64,000 nt of DNA, from positions 42,107 through 106,106 of the forward strand of contig CAZVGZ010000008.1 in NCBI GenBank assembly GCA_964627605.1, given 5' to 3'. The translations under genes were made by a program, and so were the position numbers. The DNA comes from CAZVGZ01 sp964627605 (GTDB taxonomy: Bacteria > Latescibacterota > MWCZ01 > CAZVGZ01). The notes beneath the pieces are model-generated. The model did no database searches and was not told where the DNA came from. It saw only the letters and a list, made by a program, of their open reading frames with translations. Below, in pieces: positions 50,868 through 60,575 of this stretch. Position 1 is the stretch's first letter; every line of letters starts with the position of its first letter.

Positions 50868-52166
50868 ATGTCGCTTACCGTTGTAGGTCTGAACCACACC
50901 ACGGCTCCTGTGGAGACCCGGGAGGCGGTCGCACTGTCTGACGAGGAGGCCAGCTTTGCCACCGATGTTGGAAAGCGGTTCTTCCACGAACAGATCTGCA
51001 TCTCCACATGCAACCGGACGGAGTTCTACACTGTCGCCAAGGGCGATCCGACAGAAACTCCAGCCATCGTTCGTCGGTTGCTTGAGGAAGTCAAGGGCGT
51101 CACAGGCCAAGTGGATGGGCGGTTTCTCTACGTCTACCAGGGTGAACCGGCGATGGAGCATCTGATGCGGGTCGCCAGCGGTTTGGATTCGCTCATGGTG
51201 GGAGAACGACAGATTCTGGGTCAGATCAAACACGCCTATCAGATCGCGGTGGATGCAGGAGCTGCTGGCACCGTGTTGAACCGCCTATTTCAGGCGTCGC
51301 TCCACGCAGGCAAGCGCGCTCAGACGGAAACGGCCATCGGCGTAGGAGCGGTCTCTGTCAGCTATGCGTCGATTGGGCTCGCCGAAAGGGTATTCGGTGA
51401 TCTGTCATCAAGACGTGCACTTGTCGTCGGTATAGGCGACGCTGGTGCTTTGGCAGCCAAACATCTCTCCGATGCCGGGTTTAGACATCTGTCCATCGCC
51501 AATCGCACCTACAACCGTGCGAAAAGTGTCGCAGAGAACCTCGGCGCCTACGCGGTAGAGTACGAGACGCTTCCCGAAGAACTAGAGCTGGCCGATGTTG
51601 TGGTCTGCACCACATCCGCCTCTGAGCCGATCATCGACTATCAGATGGTCCGAGAGGCGATGCGGAACCGTCCAGATCGGCTAATGGTAATCGTCGACAT
51701 TGCCGTGCCGCGCGATGTCGACCCGAAGGTCAATAAGCTTGATAACGTGCTTCTGCATGACATGGACGCTCTAGAGGTGGTGGTCAGCCAGAATCTGGCC
51801 CGGCGCGAAAAAGAGATTCCCAAGGTGGAATCGATAATCAGAGAGGTCCGCGATGAGTTTCAGGGATGGCAGGACTCCCTCGCGGTTACTCCGATCATAA
51901 AGGCCATGAGATCGCAGATTGAGGCGATTAGGCAGCAGGAAGTAGAGAAATACGCTCGAAAAGCACAGAATCTAGAAAAAGACGACCTGGACGCGGTTAC
52001 GCGCAGCGTCGTAAACAAAATCCTCCATATGCCAACCGCAAAAATCAAAGAGTTCAGCGGAGACAAGGCGTTGGCACCAGGGCGGCTCGATACCGTTCGG
52101 GAGCTTTTCGGTCTGTGGTCCGACTTAAAGGATAAAGGCAACCCCGAATATGGAGACCATGAGTGA
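50868..52166 (+). CDS. hemA: Glutamyl-tRNA reductase
   Basis: A 432-residue enzyme that reduces glutamyl-tRNA(Glu) to glutamate-1-semialdehyde with NADPH, the first committed step of C5 tetrapyrrole synthesis. MSLTVVGLNHTTAPVETREA opens the catalytic domain; Cys48 in ISTCNRTEFY is the thioester nucleophile; LMVGERQILGQIKHAYQ is the substrate loop; GIGDAGALAAKHL binds NADPH; the C-terminal helices form the dimer domain. I chose the ATG at 50868 (AAAAGG upstream) over GTG 50847. The stop overlaps the hemC GTG by 4 bp. The presence of this route excludes dependence on ALA synthase. Confidence 0.96.
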   Translation: MSLTVVGLNHTTAPVETREAVALSDEEASFATDVGKRFFHEQICISTCNRTEFYTVAKGDPTETPAIVRRLLEEVKGVTGQVDGRFLYVYQGEPAMEHLMRVASGLDSLMVGERQILGQIKHAYQIAVDAGAAGTVLNRLFQASLHAGKRAQTETAIGVGAVSVSYASIGLAERVFGDLSSRRALVVGIGDAGALAAKHLSDAGFRHLSIANRTYNRAKSVAENLGAYAVEYETLPEELELADVVVCTTSASEPIIDYQMVREAMRNRPDRLMVIVDIAVPRDVDPKVNKLDNVLLHDMDALEVVVSQNLARREKEIPKVESIIREVRDEFQGWQDSLAVTPIIKAMRSQIEAIRQQEVEKYARKAQNLEKDDLDAVTRSVVNKILHMPTAKIKEFSGDKALAPGRLDTVRELFGLWSDLKDKGNPEYGDHE

Positions 52167-53095
52167 CCGAAACATCAAGTCGGCTCAAATTGGGAACGCG
52201 TGGTAGCGCACTGGCGAGGTGGCAGGCAGATCACGTAACAGAGAGACTGAAGACTCTTCACCCAGATCTTGCGGTGGAGATAGTTATCATCACCACCACA
52301 GGAGACCAGGTAATCGACCGACCGCTGTCGGCCATCGGCGGCACCGGGGTGTTCACGAAAGAGTTCGAACGCGCCCTTGTGGACGAAGAGATCGATCTGG
52401 CGGTTCACAGTCTGAAAGACATGCCTACCCTACTGCCTGAGGGGTTGGCGTTGGGCGCGGTGCTTGAGCGAGAAGACCCCCGCGATGCGCTAATCAGCGC
52501 AACCGGCGCAACGCTCACAGAGCTCCCAGACGGAGCGACTTTGGGTACCGGCAGCCAGAGGCGAGAGGCCCAGATTCGCCAGGTGCGTCCAGACCTTAAT
52601 ATCGTCGATCTTCGTGGTAACGTCCCGACGCGATTGGGAAGGCTTGACGAAGGAAACTGCGACGCAATTATCCTCGCGAGCGCCGGTCTTTCTCGGTTGG
52701 GGCTAGCCGACCGAATCACCGAACGTCTCTCCACCGACGTAATGCTACCCGCCGCTGGTCAAGGAGCGATTGGCCTGGAAATACGGGACCAAGACGGGAT
52801 TGGCGAACTACTGACCGGTATCGAACACGATGATACAAGGGCGGCGGTGGACGCAGAACGCGCATTTTTGGCAGAGACTGGCGGCGGTTGCCGCGTTCCG
52901 GTCGGGGTTCTTGGTACCATCCGTGGCGGGTTCGTGATACTGCAGGCGATGATCGCGCCCCCAGGAGGTGGTGAAGCGATCCGCGATGGTATGAACGGCC
53001 CGGTTGCAGACGCCGAGACGGTTGGAAGGTCTCTGGCGCAGAGAATGTTATCCAACGGTGGCAGGGACATTCTCAATTCAATCCCCGCAGGCTAG
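52163..53095 (+). CDS. hemC: Hydroxymethylbilane synthase (porphobilinogen deaminase)
   Basis: A 310-residue enzyme joining four porphobilinogens into hydroxymethylbilane. LKLGTRGSALARWQADHV is the N-terminal signature, VHSLKDMPTLLPEGL holds the catalytic Asp/Lys segment, and Cys243 in GGGCRVPVGV anchors the dipyrromethane cofactor. It starts with GTG overlapping the hemA stop. A short hairpin (CGACTCC-GCA-GGAGTCG) lies just after its stop. No hemD follows, although hemC is commonly followed by hemD; the next gene is hemB after 82 bp. Length is normal, so there is no HemC-HemD fusion. Confidence 0.96.
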   Translation: MTETSSRLKLGTRGSALARWQADHVTERLKTLHPDLAVEIVIITTTGDQVIDRPLSAIGGTGVFTKEFERALVDEEIDLAVHSLKDMPTLLPEGLALGAVLEREDPRDALISATGATLTELPDGATLGTGSQRREAQIRQVRPDLNIVDLRGNVPTRLGRLDEGNCDAIILASAGLSRLGLADRITERLSTDVMLPAAGQGAIGLEIRDQDGIGELLTGIEHDDTRAAVDAERAFLAETGGGCRVPVGVLGTIRGGFVILQAMIAPPGGGEAIRDGMNGPVADAETVGRSLAQRMLSNGGRDILNSIPAG

Positions 53096-53177
53096 GACGA
53101 CTCCGCAGGAGTCGCGATTGCACCGTCGAAAAGATGTATTGCGTCGTCTATCAAAAGGTGGCTGAGGAGGAGTAGGC

Positions 53178-54143
53178 ATGAGTTATCCAGCAGCGCGCCC
53201 GAGGCGGCTGCGACAAAACGAAAACCTTCGTCGGTTGGTGCGGCAGACGCATCTCACAGTTGATGACGTCATCCTTCCGCTGTTCGTCCGCCCTGGCCAG
53301 AGTATAGACGACCCCATCGGTGCTATGCCCGGTTGCAGCCAGATGTCCATCGACGTGTTGGTAGAAGAGTGTCGTCAGGTCGCTGGAATGGGCATCCCCG
53401 GGGTGATTCTCTTCGGCATCCCTGATGAAAAAGACCCCGTCGGAACGGGTGCCTACGATCCTAAAGGGATCGTGCCCTCATCCATTCGCGCAATTAAAGC
53501 TGCTGTTCCAGACCTGCTGGTTTGGGCAGATGTCTGCATGTGCGAATACACGTCACACGGCCACTGCGGCATCATTGTGGACGGCGACGTTGACAACGAT
53601 CAGACTCTGCCGTTGTTGGCCAAAGCGTCGGTCGCCTATACCGATGCGGGCGCTGATGTTATTGCGCCATCAGACATGATGGATGGCCGCGTGGCTATCA
53701 TAAGACAGGCGCTTGACGGCGAAGGTTTTTCCGAAACACCAATCGTGTCGTACGCCGCTAAATATTCCTCAGCGTTTTACGGCCCGTTCCGTGAAGCAGC
53801 CGAATCTGCACCACAGTTTGGCGACAGGCGTAGCTACCAGATGGACTCGGCGAACAGTGACGAGGCGATCAGAGAGGTAGCGCTGGACCTGGACGAAGGC
53901 GCGGATGTCGTCATGGTCAAACCGGCGCTATCCTATCTGGACATAATCTACCGCGTGAAAGAGACGTTCTCAGTCCCGGTTGCAGCCTACCACGTCTCCG
54001 GTGAGTATTCCATGATTAAGGCTGCCGCCCAAAACGGTTGGATAGACGAGAAACGCGTTATGCTCGAAGCGCTGACCAGCATCAAACGCGCCGGGGCAGA
54101 CATGATACTTACCTATTTCGCCAAAGATATCGCAAACTTGTAA
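53178..54143 (+). CDS. hemB: Delta-aminolevulinic acid dehydratase (porphobilinogen synthase)
   Basis: A 321-residue enzyme condensing two aminolevulinates to porphobilinogen. Cys120, Cys122 and Cys130 in DVCMCEYTSHGHCG form the catalytic zinc site, so this is the zinc-dependent type and not the Mg-only type. The Schiff-base lysines lie in SYAAKYSSAFYGPFR and VMVKPALSYLD. AGGAGGAG stands before the ATG. It is placed between hemC and hemL in the operon, in line with the pathway even if not in reaction order. Confidence 0.96.
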   Translation: MSYPAARPRRLRQNENLRRLVRQTHLTVDDVILPLFVRPGQSIDDPIGAMPGCSQMSIDVLVEECRQVAGMGIPGVILFGIPDEKDPVGTGAYDPKGIVPSSIRAIKAAVPDLLVWADVCMCEYTSHGHCGIIVDGDVDNDQTLPLLAKASVAYTDAGADVIAPSDMMDGRVAIIRQALDGEGFSETPIVSYAAKYSSAFYGPFREAAESAPQFGDRRSYQMDSANSDEAIREVALDLDEGADVVMVKPALSYLDIIYRVKETFSVPVAAYHVSGEYSMIKAAAQNGWIDEKRVMLEALTSIKRAGADMILTYFAKDIANL

Positions 54144-54211
54144 CCATGCGATTGTGCCGCAAGTCAACAAAATCGCTCCCGTTCGGCTAAAAGCAATTCA
54201 AAGGACGATCC

Positions 54212-55513
54212 GTGTCCCGCAGCTACAAACGCAGCATTGAACTTCTCGCCCGTGCCCAACAGAAAATCCCCGGTGGTGTCAACTCGCCGGTAAGGGCTTA
54301 CAGCTCAGTGGGCGGTTCTCCTCCGTTTATCGCAAAAGCGGCAGGGCCAAATGTTTGGGATGCCGACGGCAACAGGTACATAGATTACGTCGGTTCATGG
54401 GGGCCGATGATTCTTGGGCATGCCCATCAAGGGGTCATTGAGGCAGTCCAAAAAGCGGTCTCCGACGGAACGAGTTTTGGTGCACCGACAGAGCGGGAGA
54501 TTGCTCTGGCCGAACTGGTGACATCGCTCTATCCCAGCATGGACTTAGTGCGGATGGTCAGCTCTGGAACCGAAGCGACAATGACCGCTGTAAGGCTCGC
54601 CAGAGGGGCCACTGGTCGAAGAAAAATCATCAAGTTCGAAGGGTGCTATCACGGACACGGCGATGCGTTTCTGATCAAAGCCGGATCAGGCGCTGCGACA
54701 TTGGGTGAGCCGTCGAGCCCAGGTGTTACTGAAGGCACGGCTGCCGACACTCTCAGCGCCACATACAACGACCTTGAATCAGTGAAAATCCTCGTCGAAG
54801 CCAGCCCGGATGACGTCGCGGCGATAATCGTCGAGCCAGTTGCAGGCAACATGGGGTGTGTGCCACCCAACCAGGGCTTTCTCCAAGGGATGCGCGATCT
54901 GTGTGACAGGCACGGTGTGGTTCTGATTTTCGACGAAGTGATGACCGGTTTCAGAGTCGCGCTAGGAGGTGCCCAAGCGCTCTACGGTATAACACCGGAC
55001 CTGACTACTCTTGGCAAGATAATCGGTGGTGGAATGCCCGTGGGAGCGTTTGGTGGTAGACGTGAGCTGATGGAGCAGATCGCACCATTGGGCCATGTCT
55101 ACCAGGCAGGCACTCTCTCCGGCAACCCGGTGGCGATGGCAGCAGGTTTGGCAACCCTCTCAGCGATCACCGAAATGCCTGATTTCTACGACCAGATGGA
55201 AACCAAGGCGCGCACTCTGACGTCTGGAATGCAGGGGGTCCTAGATCAGCTGAACCTGAATCTCAAATTCCAACGTGTCGGTTCGATGGGGTGCCTCTAT
55301 TTCACAGAGGTGGACGTAACCGATTGGCAGACCGCAGAGGTTTGTGACACGGACAGGTTTGGCGTGTATATGCACTCGATGCTGGACCAGGGGATCTATC
55401 TGGCACCATCACAGTTCGAAGTCGGATTTCTTTCCATCACACACAGCGACGAAGACATCGCCCAGACGGTCGATGCCGCCCATCTAAGCCTGAAGAAAGC
55501 ATATGATCGATAG
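54212..55513 (+). CDS. hemL: Glutamate-1-semialdehyde 2,1-aminomutase
   Basis: A 433-residue PLP enzyme that moves the amino group of glutamate-1-semialdehyde to give 5-aminolevulinate. IPGGVNSPVRAYSSVGGSPP near 20-38 is the classical opening, with VRMVSSGTEATMTAVRLARG, FEGCYHGHGDAFL, FDEVMTGFRVALGGAQ and the Schiff-base segment LGKIIGGGMPVGAFGG. The GTG start at 54212 follows AAAGGACG. It overlaps hemE by 11 bp, so the two are probably translationally coupled. All catalytic motifs are present. Confidence 0.96.
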   Translation: MSRSYKRSIELLARAQQKIPGGVNSPVRAYSSVGGSPPFIAKAAGPNVWDADGNRYIDYVGSWGPMILGHAHQGVIEAVQKAVSDGTSFGAPTEREIALAELVTSLYPSMDLVRMVSSGTEATMTAVRLARGATGRRKIIKFEGCYHGHGDAFLIKAGSGAATLGEPSSPGVTEGTAADTLSATYNDLESVKILVEASPDDVAAIIVEPVAGNMGCVPPNQGFLQGMRDLCDRHGVVLIFDEVMTGFRVALGGAQALYGITPDLTTLGKIIGGGMPVGAFGGRRELMEQIAPLGHVYQAGTLSGNPVAMAAGLATLSAITEMPDFYDQMETKARTLTSGMQGVLDQLNLNLKFQRVGSMGCLYFTEVDVTDWQTAEVCDTDRFGVYMHSMLDQGIYLAPSQFEVGFLSITHSDEDIAQTVDAAHLSLKKAYDR

Positions 55514-56555
55514 AAACAGCAGCCTTTTTGTAAGAGCTTGTCGACGCGAACCGGTTGAGCGAACGCCGGTGTGGATGATGAGGCAGGCCGGACGTTACAT
55601 GCCAGAATATCGAGCGCTGAGAAAGCAGCACGATTTTCTGACCATGTGCCACACACCAGAGCTCGCTGCCGAAGTCACCCTTCAGCCAATTGACCGTTTG
55701 GGGGTCGATGCAGCCATACTGTTCAGCGACATCCTTGTTCCCATCGAGGCCATGGGGTGTCAAATAGATTTCACGCCTGGGCCTGTTTTTGCAGAACCGG
55801 TACGCATCCAGGAGGACGTTGATTCCCTCAAGACCCCTGACCCCACCACTGACACCGGTTATGTCATGGATGCGATCAGGTTGATTCAGCGCGAGCTGGG
55901 CGGGCGGGTACCCCTAATCGGGTTCGGTGGCGCGCCGTTTACTCTGGCGACCTATATGGTCGAAGGCCAGGGCGCCAAGAACTTCACTGCACTCAAGACT
56001 CTAACGTACGAAAACTCTAAAACCGCCCACGCGCTGCTCGATCGCCTTACGGTCATGATAATCGACTATCTGAACGCCCAGATCGAAGCCGGTGCCGAAG
56101 CGATTCAGCTTTTCGACTCATGGGTCGGCACCCTAGGACCAACCGATTTCGACGAGTTCGCTGCCCCTTATGTCCGCCGGATCATGGAAGGCATCGACAC
56201 CGGTGGACGGGTGCCGAAAATCTACTACGCAAATGGCGCTGCGGCGCTGTTGCCAAGGATGCGCGAACTTGGCGCTGACGTTATCGGTGTCGATTGGCGC
56301 GTTGGGTTGGATGAAACGAGGCGGATTCTGGGTCCCGACATAGCCGTTCAGGGCAATCTTGATCCCTGTGTCTTGTTTGCACCTCCTGACGTAATACGGA
56401 CCCACGTAGGTCGTGTGATGGATGAAGCAGGAGACCGTCCAGGGCACATTTTCAATTTGGGGCACGGCATCCTACCAACCACGCCTGTCTCTGGGGCAGA
56501 AGCGATGATCGCAGCGGTAAGGGAGCGGTTGAACCCGGAGGCAACGGATGCCTAA
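55503..56555 (+). CDS. hemE: Uroporphyrinogen decarboxylase
   Basis: A 350-residue enzyme that removes four acetate carboxyls from uroporphyrinogen III to form coproporphyrinogen III. MMRQAGRYMPEYRALRKQHD is the diagnostic N-terminal signature; FSDILVPIEAMGCQIDF contains the catalytic Asp, and GFGGAPFTLATYMVEGQ and GVDWRVGLDETRRILG follow. This confirms that the two other URO-D-superfamily genes in the window have different roles. It starts inside the end of hemL and overlaps hemN by 8 bp at its own end. Confidence 0.96.
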   Translation: MIDRNSSLFVRACRREPVERTPVWMMRQAGRYMPEYRALRKQHDFLTMCHTPELAAEVTLQPIDRLGVDAAILFSDILVPIEAMGCQIDFTPGPVFAEPVRIQEDVDSLKTPDPTTDTGYVMDAIRLIQRELGGRVPLIGFGGAPFTLATYMVEGQGAKNFTALKTLTYENSKTAHALLDRLTVMIIDYLNAQIEAGAEAIQLFDSWVGTLGPTDFDEFAAPYVRRIMEGIDTGGRVPKIYYANGAAALLPRMRELGADVIGVDWRVGLDETRRILGPDIAVQGNLDPCVLFAPPDVIRTHVGRVMDEAGDRPGHIFNLGHGILPTTPVSGAEAMIAAVRERLNPEATDA

Positions 56556-57954
56556 TACCGCCCCCATCGCCCCAACCCCTGCACTGCTGAAAAGATATGA
56601 CAGGCCAGGGCCCAGGTACACGTCGTACCCCACAGCAAACGAGTTCACGACCGATTTTGGAATCCAAGACTACTACAACCGCTTGGACGACGCCGACAGC
56701 CAGTCATCCGAGCCCCTTTCGGTCTATCTCCACCTGCCTTTTTGCGAAGCGCGGTGCTCGTTCTGTGCCTGCAATGTGATAATCACAAAAAAGAGAGAGG
56801 TGGCGGCGAAATATCTGGACTATCTTGAGCGCGAAATAGCGATGATAGCCCAACGTCTATCCCACCGCCGAGAGGTCGTGCAGTACCACTGGGGCGGAGG
56901 CACACCAACCTACCTCACCCCCGATGAGATCAGGAAAATCCGCAGCGTTGTCACACGACATTTCGATATCGCTCCCGATGCAGAAGTAGCGATTGAGGTC
57001 GATCCGCGGGTGACATCCACCGAACACATCGACACGCTCAAGGAGTTGGGCTGGAACCGGTTGAGCATGGGTGTTCAGGATTTCACGCCAGGTGTTCAAG
57101 CGCTCATCAATCGCAACCAGACCGAGGAGCAGACCAGGCGGCTCTATGACTACTGTCGTAAGGTGGGGTTCAAGTCGATCAATCTGGACCTGATCTATGG
57201 CCTGCCAGGGCAGTCGCCTGATACGTTTGCTGAAAATCTCAAGGCCGTGTTGGAGATGCGTCCAGAGCGGTTGGCGGTCTACAGCTACGCCCATGTGCCT
57301 TGGATAAAGGCCCATCAGGACAAGTATATCGACACCGATCTACTGCCGTCCCCTGACACCAAGCTTGAGCTTCTGTGCCAGACGATGGACTTGTTTACGT
57401 CGTCGGGTTACCGGCAGATCGGAATGGACCATTTCGCTGTACCTGACGATGAGCTCAGCACTGCGCTTGATGGCGGCACGCTCCACCGCAATTTCATGGG
57501 CTATACCACCAAAGCGGCACCGGATTTTGTCGGGTTCGGAATTTCATCTATCGGAGATGTTGCTGGTGGGTACGCGCAGAACACCAAAAAGCTCAGCGAG
57601 TACTATGAATCGCTTGATGCGGGCAGCCCACCACTTGAGCGCGGCTACCGCCTCGCTGATGACGACAAGATAAGAAGGCATGTCATCCAGCGGCTTATGT
57701 GTCGTTTTCAGGTGGACGCCAAAGAGACCAGCGACCTATTTAGGATAGATTTTTCTGACTACTTCGCCGTCGAACTCGGCGAACTGACCGCTGGCGGTGG
57801 GTTTGTGGACGACGGCATGGTCGAAGTGACCCCAAAAGGAATTGATGTGAAGCCTTTGGGGCAGATGTTTGTCCGCAACGTCGCCATGACATTCGATGCA
57901 TATCTGCGCAGCAAGCAGAAGAGCGACAAGCCCGTGTTTTCACGCACGGTCTGA
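56548..57954 (+). CDS. hemN: Oxygen-independent coproporphyrinogen III oxidase (radical SAM)
   Basis: A 468-residue radical-SAM enzyme that oxidatively decarboxylates coproporphyrinogen III without oxygen. The cluster motif is CEARCSFCACN (residues about 66-76), and HWGGGTPTYLTPDEI is the second signature. LIYGLPGQSPDTFAENL and GYTTKAAPDFVGFGISSIG follow. The C-terminal HemN domain is complete, arguing for true HemN instead of the HemW-type haem chaperone. It overlaps hemE by 8 bp. An oxygen-independent step here, with an FAD-type HemG later, suggests the cell tolerates low oxygen but uses an acceptor for the last oxidation. Confidence 0.94.
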   Translation: MPNTAPIAPTPALLKRYDRPGPRYTSYPTANEFTTDFGIQDYYNRLDDADSQSSEPLSVYLHLPFCEARCSFCACNVIITKKREVAAKYLDYLEREIAMIAQRLSHRREVVQYHWGGGTPTYLTPDEIRKIRSVVTRHFDIAPDAEVAIEVDPRVTSTEHIDTLKELGWNRLSMGVQDFTPGVQALINRNQTEEQTRRLYDYCRKVGFKSINLDLIYGLPGQSPDTFAENLKAVLEMRPERLAVYSYAHVPWIKAHQDKYIDTDLLPSPDTKLELLCQTMDLFTSSGYRQIGMDHFAVPDDELSTALDGGTLHRNFMGYTTKAAPDFVGFGISSIGDVAGGYAQNTKKLSEYYESLDAGSPPLERGYRLADDDKIRRHVIQRLMCRFQVDAKETSDLFRIDFSDYFAVELGELTAGGGFVDDGMVEVTPKGIDVKPLGQMFVRNVAMTFDAYLRSKQKSDKPVFSRTV

Positions 57955-58062
57955 ATACGGCTCAGGTGGCAGGGCTGGAGGAGGTCTGTCGCTTGTGAAA
58001 GTGATACGGTGAACCGATATCTGGCAGTGAGATGTCGGTGATAGCCCATCGACCCAACTGTT

Positions 58063-59103
58063 GTGGCGGAACCAGCGCACCATCCCTCGGATATCTGTGT
58101 GGAGCAAGAAAAAGACACGATCGGTGTGGTGCTGGTCAACCTTGGCGGACCCGATAATCTGGAGGACGTCAAACCGTTTCTGATCTCGCTTTTTTCTGAT
58201 CGGGAGATAATCAAGCTCCCTCTAGGCAGACTGTTCCAGCCATTTTGGGCATGGCTAATGGCATCCCTGCGGGCACGCAAAGCCAGACGAAACTATGCCG
58301 CTATCGGCGGCGGATCACCGCAGCTTCGGATCACTCAACAACAAGCAGATGGTTTGCAGGCATATTTAAACAAGGACCAGGCAGGCCGCTTCAAAGTCAC
58401 AATCGCCATGAGATACTGGCCGCCGTTGACCGACGACGCGCTAGACAGCTTGGAACGAAGCGGCGTCCGGCAGGTCGTGGCTCTCACAATGTATCCTCAC
58501 TACTCATCAGCGACGACGGGAAGTAGTCTGAACGAGTTGGAGCGGGCCATCACCCGCCGCGACAAGAGTGTCAAGCTTTCTGTCATCGACCGATGGTATG
58601 GACACCCTTTATACCTGGACTTGATGGCGCAATATATCGACGAAACTATAACTGCCGTGCTCAACGAAACCGGACACGAACCGGTTGTTCTGTTTAGTGC
58701 GCACGGACTGCCCCAGAGGTTTGTGGATGCCGGTGACCCCTACGTCCAAGAGGTTTGTGCCAGCATGGAACAGACGGTGGCACGGCTGCCGTCGCCGACT
58801 GATTGTCGTCTGTGTTACCAGAGTAAGGTCGGGCCGGTGAAATGGATCGGACCCTCCACGGACGCGATGCTCCGCGAGGTCTCAAAGGAGGGCATACGGC
58901 ATGTAGTGGTTGTGCCGATGTCATTCGTGAGCGACCATATTGAGACATTGCAGGAGTTGGATCAGGAGTACGCGCATCTGGCCCAAGAGATGGGCTTTAT
59001 CACCTATCGAAGGGTTCGTACACTGAACGATGATCCTAAGTTTATCGCTGTGCTTGCTGATCTCATCACCACTCATCTGGCTGAACGGGAGAGCTCGATT
59101 TGA
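58063..59103 (+). CDS. hemH: Ferrochelatase
   Basis: A 346-residue enzyme inserting Fe2+ into protoporphyrin IX. GVVLVNLGGPDNLEDVKPFL opens the fold; ALTMYPHYSSATTGSSLNEL, VVLFSAHGLPQRFVDAGDPY with the catalytic His, LCYQSKVGPVKWIGPSTDAM and VVVPMSFVSDHIETLQELD, with the conserved Glu, are intact. The GTG at 58063 is preceded by no clear ribosome site; a second GTG at 58099 would remove 12 residues and remains possible. It overlaps hemG by 4 bp. Protohaem is the final product of this operon. Confidence 0.95.
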   Translation: MAEPAHHPSDICVEQEKDTIGVVLVNLGGPDNLEDVKPFLISLFSDREIIKLPLGRLFQPFWAWLMASLRARKARRNYAAIGGGSPQLRITQQQADGLQAYLNKDQAGRFKVTIAMRYWPPLTDDALDSLERSGVRQVVALTMYPHYSSATTGSSLNELERAITRRDKSVKLSVIDRWYGHPLYLDLMAQYIDETITAVLNETGHEPVVLFSAHGLPQRFVDAGDPYVQEVCASMEQTVARLPSPTDCRLCYQSKVGPVKWIGPSTDAMLREVSKEGIRHVVVVPMSFVSDHIETLQELDQEYAHLAQEMGFITYRRVRTLNDDPKFIAVLADLITTHLAERESSI

Positions 59104-60500
59104 AGCGTGTAGTAGTAGTCGGTGCTGGCGTGGCGGGGTTGGCATCCGCTTATGAGATTCTCCGGTCTGCTAAGCTGGCGGGACTCGACGATCTGTCTAT
59201 CACAGTTCTTGAGGCCAGCGCCCAGGCTGGCGGCAACATCCGCACCGACCACGCTGAGGGCTACACTGTCGAATTGGGCTCCAACGGGTTTCTTGACAAC
59301 GTTCCTGAAACATTGGAGCTAATCGAAAACATCGGATATTCGGATCGCATTCAGCCGTCGTCAGACTCTGCGGCTCGCCGTTTTATTTTTCGGGACGGTA
59401 GGCTTCACGAAGTACCGACTTCGCCGCCAGCTTTCCTAACGTCCTCGATCCTGTCGTGGCCAGGCAAGCTCAGAGTGCTGTTCGAGCCATTCGCCAGAAA
59501 AGCCAAACGTGATGACGAAAGTGTCTACGATTTCGCCGCCCGGAGGATCGGCCGCGAAGCCGCTGATGTCTTGGTCAGCGCCATGGTGATAGGAATCTAT
59601 GGCGGTGATGCCAGGCGACTCGAACTAGCCAGCACATTCCCCAAAATGCGAGAGATGGAGATCGAACATGGCGGCCTATTCAGGGCTATGCTCGCCAAAA
59701 AAAAGGTCACTGCCGAGTCAGACGCTCCTGCTGGCCCAGGTGGTCCTGGTGGCCGTCTTACGTCATTCGTCGGGGGGTTCGAGACTCTGATAAAGGGCCT
59801 TTGTGATGCGCTGGGCTCCGCACAGTTTCTGACGGACACCCGCGTCACCCAGGTGCTCATCGACGGGCCCATATTCCGCGTCGCCACCGAAGACGGACGT
59901 CCGTTCGAAGCGGAGGCTGTCGTATTAGCAACCCCAGCGTGGGATGCCGCAGGTGCTGTGCGACTCATGGATGGCGAAATGGCGGATGCTCTGGACGAGA
60001 TTCAAGGAGCGCCTATCACCGTTGTCGCCACTGGCTATGATAACGAATCGCTCGACGCCGACACCCACGGGTTCGGTTTTTTGGTGCCGCGAGGCCACGG
60101 CGTGCGAATTCTGGGTTGCCTTTGGACCTCCAGCGTTTTCGAAGGCCGTGCCCCCCAGGGGAAGACGCTTTTGAGAAGTATGGTGGGAGGCGCAGTGGAC
60201 CCAGAGGCTATGCAGATGGATGACGACGGACTTGTCGAGCTTGTTAGCCGGGACTTGGAAACCACCATGTCGCTTTCGGCTAGACCGAGTTTCGTAAGGG
60301 TGTATAGACATCGGCGAGGCATCCCACAATACCTTCAAGGGCATGCGGAACGGTTGGGGCTGATTCACCGTCGTCTGGCGGACGTTCCTGGGTTGGTGCT
60401 CACAGGCAATTCGTATGAGGGGATCGCCGTAAACAGTTGTATCAAGGATTCACTGCGGGTCGCCAGCCAGGTGTTGTCGCATATATCTGATGAGCAGTGA
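59100..60500 (+). CDS. hemG: Protoporphyrinogen oxidase, FAD type (HemG/HemY)
   Basis: A 466-residue flavoenzyme oxidising protoporphyrinogen IX to protoporphyrin IX. The FAD loop is VVVVGAGVAGLASAYEIL; AGGNIRTDHAEGYTVELGSN is the family signature; LTGNSYEGIAVNSCIKDSLR closes the FAD site. It is the HemY-like oxygen- or acceptor-dependent type, not the flavodoxin-like HemG of enterics, though databases often use the symbol hemG. It starts at a TTG overlapping the hemH stop. It is the last gene of the haem operon and ends facing the UVR-motif gene across 75 bp. Confidence 0.93.
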   Translation: MKRVVVVGAGVAGLASAYEILRSAKLAGLDDLSITVLEASAQAGGNIRTDHAEGYTVELGSNGFLDNVPETLELIENIGYSDRIQPSSDSAARRFIFRDGRLHEVPTSPPAFLTSSILSWPGKLRVLFEPFARKAKRDDESVYDFAARRIGREAADVLVSAMVIGIYGGDARRLELASTFPKMREMEIEHGGLFRAMLAKKKVTAESDAPAGPGGPGGRLTSFVGGFETLIKGLCDALGSAQFLTDTRVTQVLIDGPIFRVATEDGRPFEAEAVVLATPAWDAAGAVRLMDGEMADALDEIQGAPITVVATGYDNESLDADTHGFGFLVPRGHGVRILGCLWTSSVFEGRAPQGKTLLRSMVGGAVDPEAMQMDDDGLVELVSRDLETTMSLSARPSFVRVYRHRRGIPQYLQGHAERLGLIHRRLADVPGLVLTGNSYEGIAVNSCIKDSLRVASQVLSHISDEQ

Positions 60501-60575
60501 CTGCGCACCGTGACCATACCGAAGCGACGTCGCTCCAGACCACACCACTGTTGCGCCCCTGAGGTTGCAGCCGGT

